DNA of 32,156 bases from an uncultured Clostridia bacterium (GCA_947627905.1 CANQXX010000022.1:1-32156), one strand, 5' to 3'. Shown: positions 15,447 to 22,187, numbered from the stretch's first letter. The notes: generated from the sequence alone by a model not told the origin. Numbers and translations: made by a program.

Positions 15447-16483
15447 CGGTAGATCTCCGGATAAACGGCTTCTGCTATATCATAAATGCCCTTTACTATA
15501 TTCTGCGAAGCGCGGCTGGTGTCATTGGCGTCAACATAGTATACATTTCCGTTCACAACGGCGGAAATGCCCTCCCAGCCGGCACGGGTCTTTATTTCGT
15601 TGAAATCATATCCGTCGTATGTCACGTTTGTAAGGATAACATCCGGATTGGCAGCAATAACGCTTTCCTCGGAATTGGACAGCCAGCCCTCCTCGTCGCC
15701 GTAGATATTTTCAGCGCCTATGAGATCGAGTATCTCGTCAATGAACGTACCGCTTCCGCAGGAATAAAGGTAAGGAGCCGCGCCTATTTCAAAATAAACG
15801 GACTTTTTCTCGGTAATTCCTGCTGCCTTGGCGGAAACATCGGCAACGGCAGCGTCAATATCGGCAATAAGCTCTGCGCCCTTGTCCTGAGTTCCGGTGT
15901 AAGCCGCAAGAAATTCTATATCCAGCTTAACGGAAGATATTGATGATGATGTCGGGATATATATAACATTTGCTCCGGCGTCCTTGAGCGAAGCATACGG
16001 GTCGTCCGCACCGGTCATTGAAATGCCGTTGATTATCACAAGGTCAGGATCAAGAGCGACCAGCTCTTCAATGTTAAGATTATAAAAATCCAGCGTGCAT
16101 ATTGCCGGATCTATCCCTTCCACATCGGCGGAATAAACATCTGCGGCAATTATCCTGCTCCCAAGACCAAGACCGGTAAGTATTTCCGTCACCGACGGAG
16201 CAGCGGAAACAATGGTATTTATAGAAGCCGGTATTTCGACCTCGTTGCCCTCTCTGTCCTCAATAACATTCAGAACGCTGACGTTATCTTCCGGAGCTTT
16301 CTCCTGAGCGTCATCTTCAATCACATCGGCAGCTTCATCCGTTTCGGTGACTGTTTCGGCAAAGGTCACATCAGCGGTGGTTATTTCGCCGCCCTCGGGA
16401 GTGTAATGATCGTTGGCGCAGGAGGTCATCATTGCAGCGATAGACACAGCCGCCAGCAGCGCAGTAAGTTTACGGAATTTCAT
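15443..16483 (-). CDS. ABC transporter substrate-binding lipoprotein, BtuF/FepB type (probable corrinoid)
   Basis: The 346-residue protein starts with a lipoprotein signal (MKFRKLTALL...MMTSC, Cys22) and an acidic linker. From about residue 70 it is a helical-backbone binding protein of the PF01497 type: VSAAPSVTEILTGLGLGSRI, ALDPDLVIINGIS, ESVIAANPDVILT, and a long helix linking the two lobes. It captures substrate outside the membrane and hands it to the FecCD permease. The gene is controlled by the cobalamin riboswitch and terminator at 16515-16878, which supports a cobalamin or precursor as ligand. Heme or siderophore would be the alternative on domain evidence alone. Confidence 0.92.
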   Translation of the reverse strand: MKFRKLTALLAAVSIAAMMTSCANDHYTPEGGEITTADVTFAETVTETDEAADVIEDDAQEKAPEDNVSVLNVIEDREGNEVEIPASINTIVSAAPSVTEILTGLGLGSRIIAADVYSADVEGIDPAICTLDFYNLNIEELVALDPDLVIINGISMTGADDPYASLKDAGANVIYIPTSSSISSVKLDIEFLAAYTGTQDKGAELIADIDAAVADVSAKAAGITEKKSVYFEIGAAPYLYSCGSGTFIDEILDLIGAENIYGDEEGWLSNSEESVIAANPDVILTNVTYDGYDFNEIKTRAGWEGISAVVNGNVYYVDANDTSRASQNIVKGIYDIAEAVYPEIYR

Positions 16484-16514
16484 TTTATCATATCCTTTCT
16501 TTTTGTTTCAGAAT

Positions 16515-16547
16515 AAAAAGCTCTTTCTGCAAGCCGCAGAAAGAGCT
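16515..16547 (-). terminator. Intrinsic terminator forming the riboswitch expression platform
   Basis: On the minus strand AGCTCTTTCTGC (16547-16536), 5-base loop, GCAGAAAGAGCT (16530-16519), then five T's (16519-16515). It lies after the aptamer and 31 bases before the binding-protein gene, so it is the likely off switch when cobalamin is bound. Confidence 0.9.
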
Positions 16548-16644
16548 GATAAGTCTGTATACGGAATTTTTGCAAAAGCAAAGCTAAGCGGTCTGTAGCA
16601 GCCGCTTTTTTCCGCACAGACTGCATCGACCGTTCACTGCGGCG

Positions 16645-16878
16645 CACAGCCAACGGAAATCTCCTGAAGATCAGGTATTTCCGTAACTACGGGCAGGTCT
16701 TCCGACTCAGACTATCCGCTTTTATCACAGCGGAACTCTGCGCGCCTTCCCGACAAAAGCTGTCAGTGACATAATGCGCAGAGCGGATATTACCTCATCA
16801 TTACGGCGGCAGGACCGTGCATACGCTTCCCTATTATCCCCGTCCGCGGAAAACCGCCCCGGGGCACCCGTATAAATA
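16645..16878 (-). promoter_or_regulatory. Cobalamin riboswitch aptamer
   Basis: Read on the minus strand, the region holds the class hallmarks in order: GGTGCC near 16867, AATAGGGAAG near 16835, GTCCTGCCGCC near 16810, TCACTGAC near 16768, a second GGGAAGGC near 16750, and AGTCGGAAGACCTGCC at 16707-16692, which is the most conserved cobalamin-riboswitch block. A 3' hairpin (16653-16684) fits P13, which can kiss with L5. The exact ends are approximate. It lies between a consensus promoter and an intrinsic terminator, so control is by premature termination. Confidence 0.9.
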
Positions 16879-16902
16879 AGTGCAATTTATCTGACATGGA
16901 TA

Positions 16903-16931
16903 ATTATATCACAGCCGTTATTGTTTGTCAA
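16903..16931 (-). promoter_or_regulatory. Promoter of the cobalamin riboswitch transcript
   Basis: On the minus strand TTGACA (16931-16926), 17 bases, TATAAT (16908-16903): a full consensus match. Transcription would begin near 16896, just before the aptamer. Confidence 0.9.
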
Positions 16932-16945
16932 CATATCCGGGCGCT

Positions 16946-16978
16946 AAAAAGCCCTCACTTTCTATAGTGAGGGCTTTT
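16946..16978. terminator. Terminator after the CE2-type esterase gene
   Basis: GCCCTCACT (16951-16959), 6-base loop, AGTGAGGGC (16966-16974), with five A's on the left and TTTT on the right. The T run on the minus strand serves the esterase gene ending at 16986; it may also block rightward reading. Confidence 0.9.
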
Positions 16979-16985
16979 GCTGCTG

Positions 16986-18191
16986 TTAAAGTCCAAGGAT
17001 CGCTTTGATCTCGGCGGTGAGCTTTTCAGCTGCCTTGTCATGAGTTGTAATGGACGGATGCCAGTCGGCGGAATAACCGTCCGCAGGATCCTGAACATCG
17101 AATTTCATGGCAGAAATATTGGTATCGCCTGTTTCTTCGGTATAATTATTGACCGCAAGCTGAACATGATCAAACAGTCTGTCTCCCATTATTCCGAGAA
17201 CACAAAGTATCCTTGCGTCCGGATTGTTTGCGCGGATAGTTTTCAGGAACTCTGTATATGCCGTGCTGTATTCTTCCTGCTTGTCAGGATCGTTCTGCGT
17301 GTAGCTGTCGTCGTTAGTTCCAAGATTGAGCACGATAATATCCGGCTGACGTTTTGAAAAATCCCATTCAACATTTGCCGGCGTAAAGCTGCCGTTAGTT
17401 GACCATGAATATCCGAGCTTTGTATAGAACTGCGGCACTGTCTGTGCAGAGACCTTTTTATCTCCGTTAGTGTAGCCGGAAATAATTCCGTAGCCGCTGA
17501 AAGATACCATGCTGTAATCGGCGTTCAGAGCCTGTGCGGTCTTGTAAGCATAGGCTTTTGTAACATCTTCTGTCTTGGTGGAGAAGTGATGATCCTTGTC
17601 CGGATCGTCGATGCCGTAGCCGCAGGTAATTGAATCTCCTATAAATTCTATAAGGATATCCTTATTTTCCGTAGGTTTTATCGGAGTTCCCTTAACGGTG
17701 ATATTTCCTATACCCATTGTTGACATAGGCGATTCGGACAGCTTTACTATTGAAACGGTAACGTCCTCCGCAGTATCGCTTGAAAATACATCATATGTCT
17801 CCTGAAGATTGTCTATCATATCGTCAATTACTCTTTCACCGTTTACATATATTCCCACGCGCACCTGATTATCGGCGTTTGTAGGGCTTAAAGACGTTGA
17901 ATCTCCGGTGATAGAAACGGTACACTTTGTTCCTGTAAAGGAAAATTCCGCGCCGCTTCCGGAAAGCGCACAGTACAGCTTGTCTTCATTGAAGTATGTA
18001 CGTCCAAGCGCCTTTACGTTGTCATAATTTGCCTTATATGCTGTTTCGGTATTCATATCGTAAGTTACCTCCGTTGTTTGTTCTGCCGTATTTTCGCCGC
18101 CGTCTCCGGCATCGTTTTTATTGCAGCCGGCAAATACCGCCGCCGACACAGCAGCAGCGCTTATCAAAGAAACAATTTTTAAAAATTTCAT
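16986..18191 (-). CDS. CE2-type SGNH acetyl esterase lipoprotein
   Basis: Two ATGs stand side by side (18194 and 18191); the second has better spacing from AGGAGG and is used, giving 401 residues. A lipoprotein signal ends VFAGC. Residues about 60-170 form a beta-sandwich like the CE2 N-terminal domain. The SGNH domain follows with IEFIGDSITCGYG (catalytic Ser187), NLGTNDDS and the C-terminal D-W-H-P (Asp376/His378). CE2 enzymes remove acetyl groups from xylan or other glycans at the cell surface. The gene has its own promoter (18215-18243) and terminator, so it is monocistronic. It is a second SGNH lipoprotein in the window but is not closely similar to the one at 9707. Confidence 0.88.
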   Translation of the reverse strand: MKFLKIVSLISAAAVSAAVFAGCNKNDAGDGGENTAEQTTEVTYDMNTETAYKANYDNVKALGRTYFNEDKLYCALSGSGAEFSFTGTKCTVSITGDSTSLSPTNADNQVRVGIYVNGERVIDDMIDNLQETYDVFSSDTAEDVTVSIVKLSESPMSTMGIGNITVKGTPIKPTENKDILIEFIGDSITCGYGIDDPDKDHHFSTKTEDVTKAYAYKTAQALNADYSMVSFSGYGIISGYTNGDKKVSAQTVPQFYTKLGYSWSTNGSFTPANVEWDFSKRQPDIIVLNLGTNDDSYTQNDPDKQEEYSTAYTEFLKTIRANNPDARILCVLGIMGDRLFDHVQLAVNNYTEETGDTNISAMKFDVQDPADGYSADWHPSITTHDKAAEKLTAEIKAILGL

Positions 18192-18214
18192 CATATCCCT
18201 CCTCGGATAGTATC

Positions 18215-18243
18215 ATTTTACCACATTCGTCATTCAAAATCAA
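18215..18243 (-). promoter_or_regulatory. Promoter of the CE2-type esterase gene
   Basis: On the minus strand TTGATT (18243-18238), 17 bases, TAAAAT (18220-18215). The start codon lies about 24 bases after the -10. Confidence 0.65.
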
Positions 18244-18256
18244 TAGCAAAGACAAT

Positions 18257-18280
18257 TGTTTATAAAAATGTTTATAAAAA
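18257..18280. repeat. Tandem 12-bp repeat upstream of the esterase promoter
   Basis: TGTTTATAAAAA occurs twice head to tail (18257-18268 and 18269-18280), 14 bases upstream of the -35 box on the minus strand. It could be an AT-rich UP-like or regulator-binding element; it may also be chance. Confidence 0.4.
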
Positions 18281-18287
18281 ATCCGGC

Positions 18288-18317
18288 AAAAACCTGCGCA
18301 TACATGGTATTGCGCAG
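18288..18317 (-). terminator. Probable terminator of the XRE regulator gene
   Basis: On the minus strand CTGCGCA (18317-18311) and TGCGCAG (18300-18294) form a stem extended by three more pairs past a bulge, followed by GTTTTTGCC. It lies about 110 bases beyond the XRE stop codon; the 18318-18425 stretch between holds nothing else I can identify. Confidence 0.6.
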
Positions 18318-18425
18318 ATCTCCGGACTGTATGTTCAGATCGCATTTATATTTTTTTGTAAGACCGCGTGCTGAATAAGATTTTAAAGATTTAACGCTGA
18401 ACATGACCGCCGCCTGAGGAGACGG

Positions 18426-18980
18426 TTATATTTTGGAAATAAGCCCGGCATAATATCTGCTGAGCTTTTCGGCAATGGAGTTGAGCAGTTTCAGGGAATC
18501 GTTTTTAAGCTGTTCATTGGCATAAAATCCGCGTTCGGACATTTCCGCGGCGCGCTTTGCATATTCCACGGCTTTTACGGCGTCGCTCTCGGCAAGCGTT
18601 TCCGCCAGTTTGTAGAAGCATTTCGCCGAAAGTGCGGTAAATTCATCGGCAAAAGCGCCCCATTCTTCTTCGTTTTCCGCAAGCTCCGCCGCTTCGGCAT
18701 ACCTGCCCTCAAAGAAAAGCATTTTTGCGCGAATGAACCTTTCGCTGCCGGAGACCGTACCGGTATCTTCCGCATCGTCTCCCTGAGGCATAAGCGACGC
18801 TACGGGAATATCAAGAACATTTGCAAGGTATTCCAGCGTTTTTACCGAAGGAGTTGCGCTGCCGCTTTCTATCTGGCTAAGCATATTGCGCGTTATAAAA
18901 TCGCCGACCACTTCGCTCTGGGTCATTTTTTTGGATATACGGGCTTCCTTTATTATTCTTCCTCTCTCAGCAGGCGTCAT
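18426..18980 (-). CDS. XRE-family regulator with C-terminal helical repeat domain
   Basis: This 184-residue protein has an HTH_3/Cro-CI domain at about residues 6-62 (GRIIKEARISKKMTQSEVVG, then N-M-L-S-Q-I-E-S-G-S-A-T-P-S in the recognition region, LANVLDIPVASLM). A helical, TPR-like C-terminal part follows (about 78-184), which probably dimerises or senses a partner. GGGAGGGAT precedes the ATG. A perfect 15-bp palindrome covers its transcription start, and the same palindrome sits at two promoters on the other side of the intergenic region. I infer that this protein binds those sites and represses itself, the membrane peptide at 19152 and the NfeD-like gene at 19338. Confidence 0.9.
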   Translation of the reverse strand: MTPAERGRIIKEARISKKMTQSEVVGDFITRNMLSQIESGSATPSVKTLEYLANVLDIPVASLMPQGDDAEDTGTVSGSERFIRAKMLFFEGRYAEAAELAENEEEWGAFADEFTALSAKCFYKLAETLAESDAVKAVEYAKRAAEMSERGFYANEQLKNDSLKLLNSIAEKLSRYYAGLISKI

Positions 18981-19000
18981 GCTATCCCTCCCAATCTAAA

Positions 19001-19015
19001 GTAAATTCAATTTAC
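19001..19015. promoter_or_regulatory. Operator O1, GTAAATTCAATTTAC
   Basis: A perfect palindrome around a central C, three bases after the -10 box of the XRE promoter, covering the expected transcription start. It is the first of three copies in 306 bases. The binding protein is inferred to be the XRE regulator itself. Confidence 0.8.
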
Positions 19016-19018
19016 TAT

Positions 19019-19047
19019 ATTGTAACACGTTTTTTTGCGGATTGCAA
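19019..19047 (-). promoter_or_regulatory. Promoter P1 of the XRE regulator gene
   Basis: On the minus strand TTGCAA (19047-19042), 17 bases, TACAAT (19024-19019). O1 follows directly. Confidence 0.7.
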
Positions 19048-19078
19048 TAGAAAAAAATAATTTTTTTCAAAAATATCC

Positions 19079-19107
19079 TTGACAAACGGGAAATATCCCG
19101 CTATAAT
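19079..19107 (+). promoter_or_regulatory. Promoter P2 of the 40-residue membrane peptide
   Basis: TTGACA (19079-19084), 17 bases, TATAAT (19102-19107): a full consensus promoter. The spacer holds the palindromic run CGGGAAATATCCCG. O2 begins 7 bases after the -10. Confidence 0.88.
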
Positions 19108-19114
19108 CATATTA

Positions 19115-19129
19115 GTAAATTAAATTTAC
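19115..19129. promoter_or_regulatory. Operator O2, GTAAATTAAATTTAC
   Basis: A perfect palindrome covering the expected start of the P2 transcript. Same sequence as O1 except for the central base. Confidence 0.8.
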
Positions 19130-19151
19130 CTTATAGGAGAGCCGGTAAGAT

Positions 19152-19274
19152 ATGTACATTCCCGATAATTTGTTTGAATTTTTTCTTTGGCTCTGGAGCC
19201 TGCTTTATGTGATAATATCTCCTTTTGGAAATATTTTGTGGATATTTATTGAAAAGTACTTGACAAATTTTTGA
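19152..19274 (+). CDS. 40-residue aromatic-rich membrane miniprotein
   Basis: ATG at 19152 follows AGGAGA (19135-19140) and has its own consensus promoter and operator. The 40 codons give a very hydrophobic peptide rich in Phe, Trp, Leu and Ile: an acidic N-terminus (MYIPDNLFEF), a membrane-spanning stretch (FLWLWSLLYVIISPFG), then an amphipathic end (IFIEKYLTNF). No known family is recognised. The last codons overlap the -35 box of P3, so gene and promoter are interlocked. It could be a small membrane sensor or regulator of the NfeD/flotillin system, or a toxin-like peptide. The independent, operator-controlled promoter and good ribosome site are the main evidence that it is real. Confidence 0.65.
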   Translation: MYIPDNLFEFFLWLWSLLYVIISPFGNILWIFIEKYLTNF

Positions 19275-19288
19275 TGTGGGAGTATAAT
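19260..19288 (+). promoter_or_regulatory. Promoter P3 of the NfeD-like gene
   Basis: TTGACA (19260-19265), 17 bases, TATAAT (19283-19288): a full consensus promoter whose -35 lies inside the end of the miniprotein gene. Confidence 0.88.
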
Positions 19289-19291
19289 AAA

Positions 19292-19306
19292 GTAAATGAA
19301 ATTTAC
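19292..19306. promoter_or_regulatory. Operator O3, GTAAATGAAATTTAC
   Basis: Third copy of the palindrome with one mismatch in the left arm (G for T), three bases after the P3 -10 box, as in O1. Confidence 0.75.
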
Positions 19307-19337
19307 ACGATAATATGAAAATGAAAGGGGTAGTATT

Positions 19338-20036
19338 ATGTCCGAGTGGTGGGGAGCGCTTTCAACTCTGCTTAAAGTGCTTTATCTCATAGCGGTGCCG
19401 TCAACTCTTGTACTGCTTTTGCAGACGTTTTTTTCAATAGCCGGCTTCGGGCATGACGGAGATATAAACATCAGCGACACAAGCGGTCTGGACGGCGGCT
19501 TTGACGTTCCCGACGGCGGTGTTGATCTTGACGTGAACACCGATATTGACGCGAATTTTGACACGGATATGAACACCGATGTTTGCCCTCACGGCGATGT
19601 AGATATGAACGTTCACGTTCACGGCGATCATTCACCGTTAAGGCTCTTTACCGTTCAGGGAATAGTTGCGTTTTTTGCAGTTTCCGGCTGGGTATCAATT
19701 GCGGCAATAAGCAGCGGTATGCCTGCGGTGGGCGGTATCCCACTTGGGATAGTAGCAGGATTTTTTGCAATGTACGGGATCGCAAAGCTCATACAGATAA
19801 GCAAGAAACTTACCGAAAACGGAACTATAGATTTCCGCAACGCCATAGGAGAAAGCGCCACCGTATATATCCCCATACCGCCCAACGGAGAGGGCGAGGG
19901 GAAAGTTACCCTGACCTTGCAGGGACGCTTTATGGAATGTGACGCTGTTTCTTTCGGCAGGGAAACTTTAACGACCGGCACGCAGGTGCGGGTTACCGAC
20001 CTTAACGGCGAAGCTCTTGTTGTGGAACGGGAATAG
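19338..20036 (+). CDS. NfeD-like membrane protein with OB-fold domain and Asp/His-rich loop
   Basis: This 232-residue protein has one membrane segment near the N-terminus (about 10-33), then an unusual loop (about 38-95) rich in Asp with D-x-D-x-N and H-x-H-x-D patterns. Two more membrane segments follow (about 102-148), and a C-terminal beta-rich OB-like domain (about 160-232, GESATVYIPIPPNG...GRFMECDAVSF) like NfeD/YuaF proteins. NfeD proteins partner flotillins; in Bacillus yuaF (nfeD2) sits beside floT. Here the flotillin gene lies 2.2 kb downstream. The Asp/His loop may bind divalent metal outside the membrane (inference). GAAAGGGG precedes the ATG. Expression is expected to be controlled by P3/O3. 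Confidence 0.82.
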   Translation: MSEWWGALSTLLKVLYLIAVPSTLVLLLQTFFSIAGFGHDGDINISDTSGLDGGFDVPDGGVDLDVNTDIDANFDTDMNTDVCPHGDVDMNVHVHGDHSPLRLFTVQGIVAFFAVSGWVSIAAISSGMPAVGGIPLGIVAGFFAMYGIAKLIQISKKLTENGTIDFRNAIGESATVYIPIPPNGEGEGKVTLTLQGRFMECDAVSFGRETLTTGTQVRVTDLNGEALVVERE

Positions 20037-20075
20037 TTTGTTCCGGACGAATACCATATTGTTGGAGGAATTTTT

Positions 20076-20510
20076 ATGATAGATAAAAGCGGAAAATGGT
20101 GGACGGGAGACTGTCCGGACGATATTGATGAATACCTGAGGGAATATTCGGAAGATGAAACTTTAGATATCAAGCCTGTAAAATGCAATAACTGCGGCAG
20201 CGACGCTTTGCTTGTACGGCTTGACCATAATGAAGATGTCATTCAGGTAGTATGCCCCGTATGCAAAACAAAAAAGATACTTCTGGATTGTGAAGAAATA
20301 TGGGACGAAGCCAATCCAAGGGCGTACAGGTGTCCGATATGTAAAAAAAGAACGGCTTATCATATAAAGGTAGGCTTCGCAAGGCGTGAAAACGGCAGCG
20401 CCAAATGGGTTTATATCGGAGAAATGTGTACCGAGTGCAAAACGCTGGGTTCATTTATGGATTGGAAGATAAGCTATGAACCCACCGACGAAATGGAAAA
20501 AAATATCTGA
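20076..20510 (+). CDS. Double zinc-ribbon protein of unknown function
   Basis: This 144-residue soluble protein has four CxxC pairs: CNNC (about 48-51), CPVC (70-73), CPIC (91-94) and CTEC (124-127). They fit two zinc-ribbon folds with an acidic N-terminus. No enzyme motif is seen, and I do not recognise a named family. GGAGG stands 8 bases before the ATG. It is 39 bases after the NfeD-like gene and probably shares its transcript. Its codon use resembles the flanking host genes more than the AT-rich genes that follow. Confidence 0.75.
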   Translation: MIDKSGKWWTGDCPDDIDEYLREYSEDETLDIKPVKCNNCGSDALLVRLDHNEDVIQVVCPVCKTKKILLDCEEIWDEANPRAYRCPICKKRTAYHIKVGFARRENGSAKWVYIGEMCTECKTLGSFMDWKISYEPTDEMEKNI

Positions 20511-20541
20511 TGTGATAAATATTTTAAAGGGGACATCAGAT

Positions 20542-21297
20542 ATGAATACATTAAATGATCTGCTTGAGATCTTTGTCGCTCAAAGTCAAAAAATATTAGG
20601 AGATAATATTGTTGGGATCTATCTTCACGGCTCTGCTGTTATGGGGTGCTATAACGAAAAGAAAAGTGATATTGATTTGTTAGTTGTAGTAAAGGAAGTT
20701 ATCCCGAATGACATAAAACGTCGCTTTATGGATATGATTGCAGAATTGAATGCATATGCACCTCCAAAAGGGATAGAACTAAGTATTGTTAAAAGAGAGG
20801 TATGCGATCCGTTTGTTTATCCGACGCCTTTTGAACTGCACTTTTCCATTGCACATTCAGAATGGTATAAAACCGATCCTTCAGATTATATTGATAAAAT
20901 GAATGGAACGGATAAAGATCTGGCAGCTCACTTTACTATTATTTATCATAGGGGAAAATGTCTTTACGGAAAAGATATAAAAGATGTTTTTGGAGAGGTC
21001 AGCAAAGAAGATTACTTTGACAGTATTTTCAGTGATATTAAAGATGCTGAAACCGAAATAATGAATGATCCTACTTACATTATTCTGAACTTGTGCAGAG
21101 TATTGGCATACAAAAAAGAAGAGCTTATCCTGTCAAAGCAGGAGGGCGGCAAATGGGGAATATGCAATGTTCCCGAAAAGTACAAAAATTTAATAGCGCA
21201 GGCACTGGAAGAATATTCATCTGACAGAATAACAAAATGGGAAGAAAACAATGCCCGTGAATTTGCTGAATATATGATAACACAGATAAGAAATTAA
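20542..21297 (+). CDS. ANT(3'')/ANT(9)-like nucleotidyltransferase (AadA family)
   Basis: The start is the ATG at 20542 with AAAGGGG 10 bases upstream, giving 251 residues, close to AadA size. It shows the polymerase-beta-type nucleotidyltransferase motif G30-S31 ... D43-I-D45 (HGSAVMGCYNEKKSDIDLLV), a likely third acidic residue at Glu79 (GIELSIV), and the C-terminal helical DUF4111-like part with LNLCRVLAYKKEELILSKQEGG and KWG. Relatives adenylylate streptomycin or spectinomycin. Whether this copy gives resistance cannot be told from sequence. It is more AT-rich than the surrounding genes, which suggests transfer. The chorismate mutase and VOC genes that follow are similar in composition. 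Confidence 0.8.
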   Translation: MNTLNDLLEIFVAQSQKILGDNIVGIYLHGSAVMGCYNEKKSDIDLLVVVKEVIPNDIKRRFMDMIAELNAYAPPKGIELSIVKREVCDPFVYPTPFELHFSIAHSEWYKTDPSDYIDKMNGTDKDLAAHFTIIYHRGKCLYGKDIKDVFGEVSKEDYFDSIFSDIKDAETEIMNDPTYIILNLCRVLAYKKEELILSKQEGGKWGICNVPEKYKNLIAQALEEYSSDRITKWEENNAREFAEYMITQIRN

Positions 21298-21300
21298 ATC

Positions 21301-21322
21301 TGACTTTTACGATATAATCGTA
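21301..21322 (+). promoter_or_regulatory. Possible promoter with LytTR-box-like sequence
   Basis: TGACTTTTACGATAT (21301-21315) matches the boxes at 31945-31980 in 14 of 15 bases for the closer one. It overlaps a TATAAT (21313-21318) and an inverted repeat TACGAT-ata-ATCGTA (21308-21322) ahead of the chorismate mutase gene. No good -35 is seen. It may be a regulated promoter or a chance match. Confidence 0.35.
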
Positions 21323-21369
21323 ATGCCTGGTATTTATAACGGCAAATCGGAATATATGGAGGTTATTTT

Positions 21370-21657
21370 ATGATATGTTCAAGTTTAGAAGAAGTCCGTT
21401 CAAATATTGATAGGATTGATAACGAAATTATTAAACTTATTGCTGAAAGGACAGACTATGTTAAACAGGCTTCATCTTTCAAAAAGAACGAAAATGGAGT
21501 AAAAGCACCAAATCGTGTTGAGGCTGTCATTCAAAAAGCAAGGAAAAAGGCTTTAGAATATGGTGCAAATCCAGATATGATTGAAACTCTTTACAGAGAA
21601 ATGATTTCAAGTTTTATAAATTTGGAAATGGACGAGTTTAAGAAAACTCAAGGCTAA
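21370..21657 (+). CDS. Chorismate mutase, AroQ/PchB-like
   Basis: This 95-residue all-helical protein has the AroQ chorismate mutase pattern: SLEEVRSNIDRIDNEIIKLI, ERTDYVKQASSFKK, a PNRVE turn, and a last helix with LYREMISSFINLEM. It would convert chorismate to prephenate in the cytoplasm. The A-x-x-F-K and P-x-R-V-E spacing also resembles the isochorismate-pyruvate lyase PchB, so salicylate-type chemistry cannot be excluded, though no isochorismate synthase is near. It stands alone from aromatic-pathway genes. Low GC and the AadA-like neighbour suggest an acquired block. A GGAGG ribosome site precedes the ATG. Confidence 0.85.
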   Translation: MICSSLEEVRSNIDRIDNEIIKLIAERTDYVKQASSFKKNENGVKAPNRVEAVIQKARKKALEYGANPDMIETLYREMISSFINLEMDEFKKTQG

Positions 21658-21776
21658 ATTCTAATTTGTAGAGTAGTCTCAAAATTTTTATAGATGAAAA
21701 GATACATTTTATGTTTAGGCAGTGTTATGTAAAAATGCCGAATATTGACAAATAGGAACTTGTGGGGGCATAATTA

Positions 21777-22124
21777 ATGAATTGCAATATTTGTTCTCTT
21801 TATATCTGCGTAATGGATATGGATAGAGCTATAAAGTTTTATGAGGATCTCTTTGAACAGCTCGTGACAGAAAGAGATAATATATACAGCGTTTTTGATA
21901 TAAACGGTTTTCGCTTCGGATTGTTTGCGTATCAAGAAGTAAAGGAAACGCATATTTTTGGAAGCAATTGTCTGCCGAGTATCAGTGTAGACAATATTGA
22001 GATCCTTAAATGTAAAATCAAGAATAAAGAAATATGTTTTCCCTTGACTCGAATTGGCAAAAATTGGGTTGCGGAATTTGTGGATTCAGAGGGTAATCAT
22101 ATAGAGATAACTGCGCCTGCATAG
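21777..22124 (+). CDS. VOC-superfamily (glyoxalase/bleomycin-resistance fold) protein
   Basis: The 115-residue protein has the paired beta-alpha-beta-beta-beta modules of the vicinal-oxygen-chelate fold: MNCNICSLYICVMDMDRAIKFYEDLF at the start, FRFGLFAY in the middle, and W-V-A-E-F-V-D-S-E-G-N-H-I-E-I at the end. It could be a small metal enzyme or a drug-binding protein; the metal residues are not certain enough to choose. It lies last in the three-gene AT-rich block, 119 bases after the chorismate mutase gene and just before a heptad repeat tract. The region 21658-21776 shows no other gene. Confidence 0.82.
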   Translation: MNCNICSLYICVMDMDRAIKFYEDLFEQLVTERDNIYSVFDINGFRFGLFAYQEVKETHIFGSNCLPSISVDNIEILKCKIKNKEICFPLTRIGKNWVAEFVDSEGNHIEITAPA

Positions 22125-22163
22125 TATAATAAATTCTGATCTATATTGTCAAACCATTAATAT

Positions 22164-22179
22164 CTCAACTCTCAACTCT
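22164..22179. repeat. CTCAACT heptad tract
   Basis: Two tandem CTCAACT units plus CT, preceded by TAT as in the heptad tails of the repeats at both window ends (TTTATCTCAACTCT). No hairpin part is attached here. It marks the junction between the AT-rich gene block and the flotillin gene. Confidence 0.6.
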
Positions 22180-22187
22180 GTATAAAC

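Noticed and set aside
20476-20541. ATG at 20476 as start of the nucleotidyltransferase
   Set aside because: It overlaps the zinc-ribbon gene and has no ribosome site; the ATG at 20542 follows AAAGGGG and aligns with the family start.
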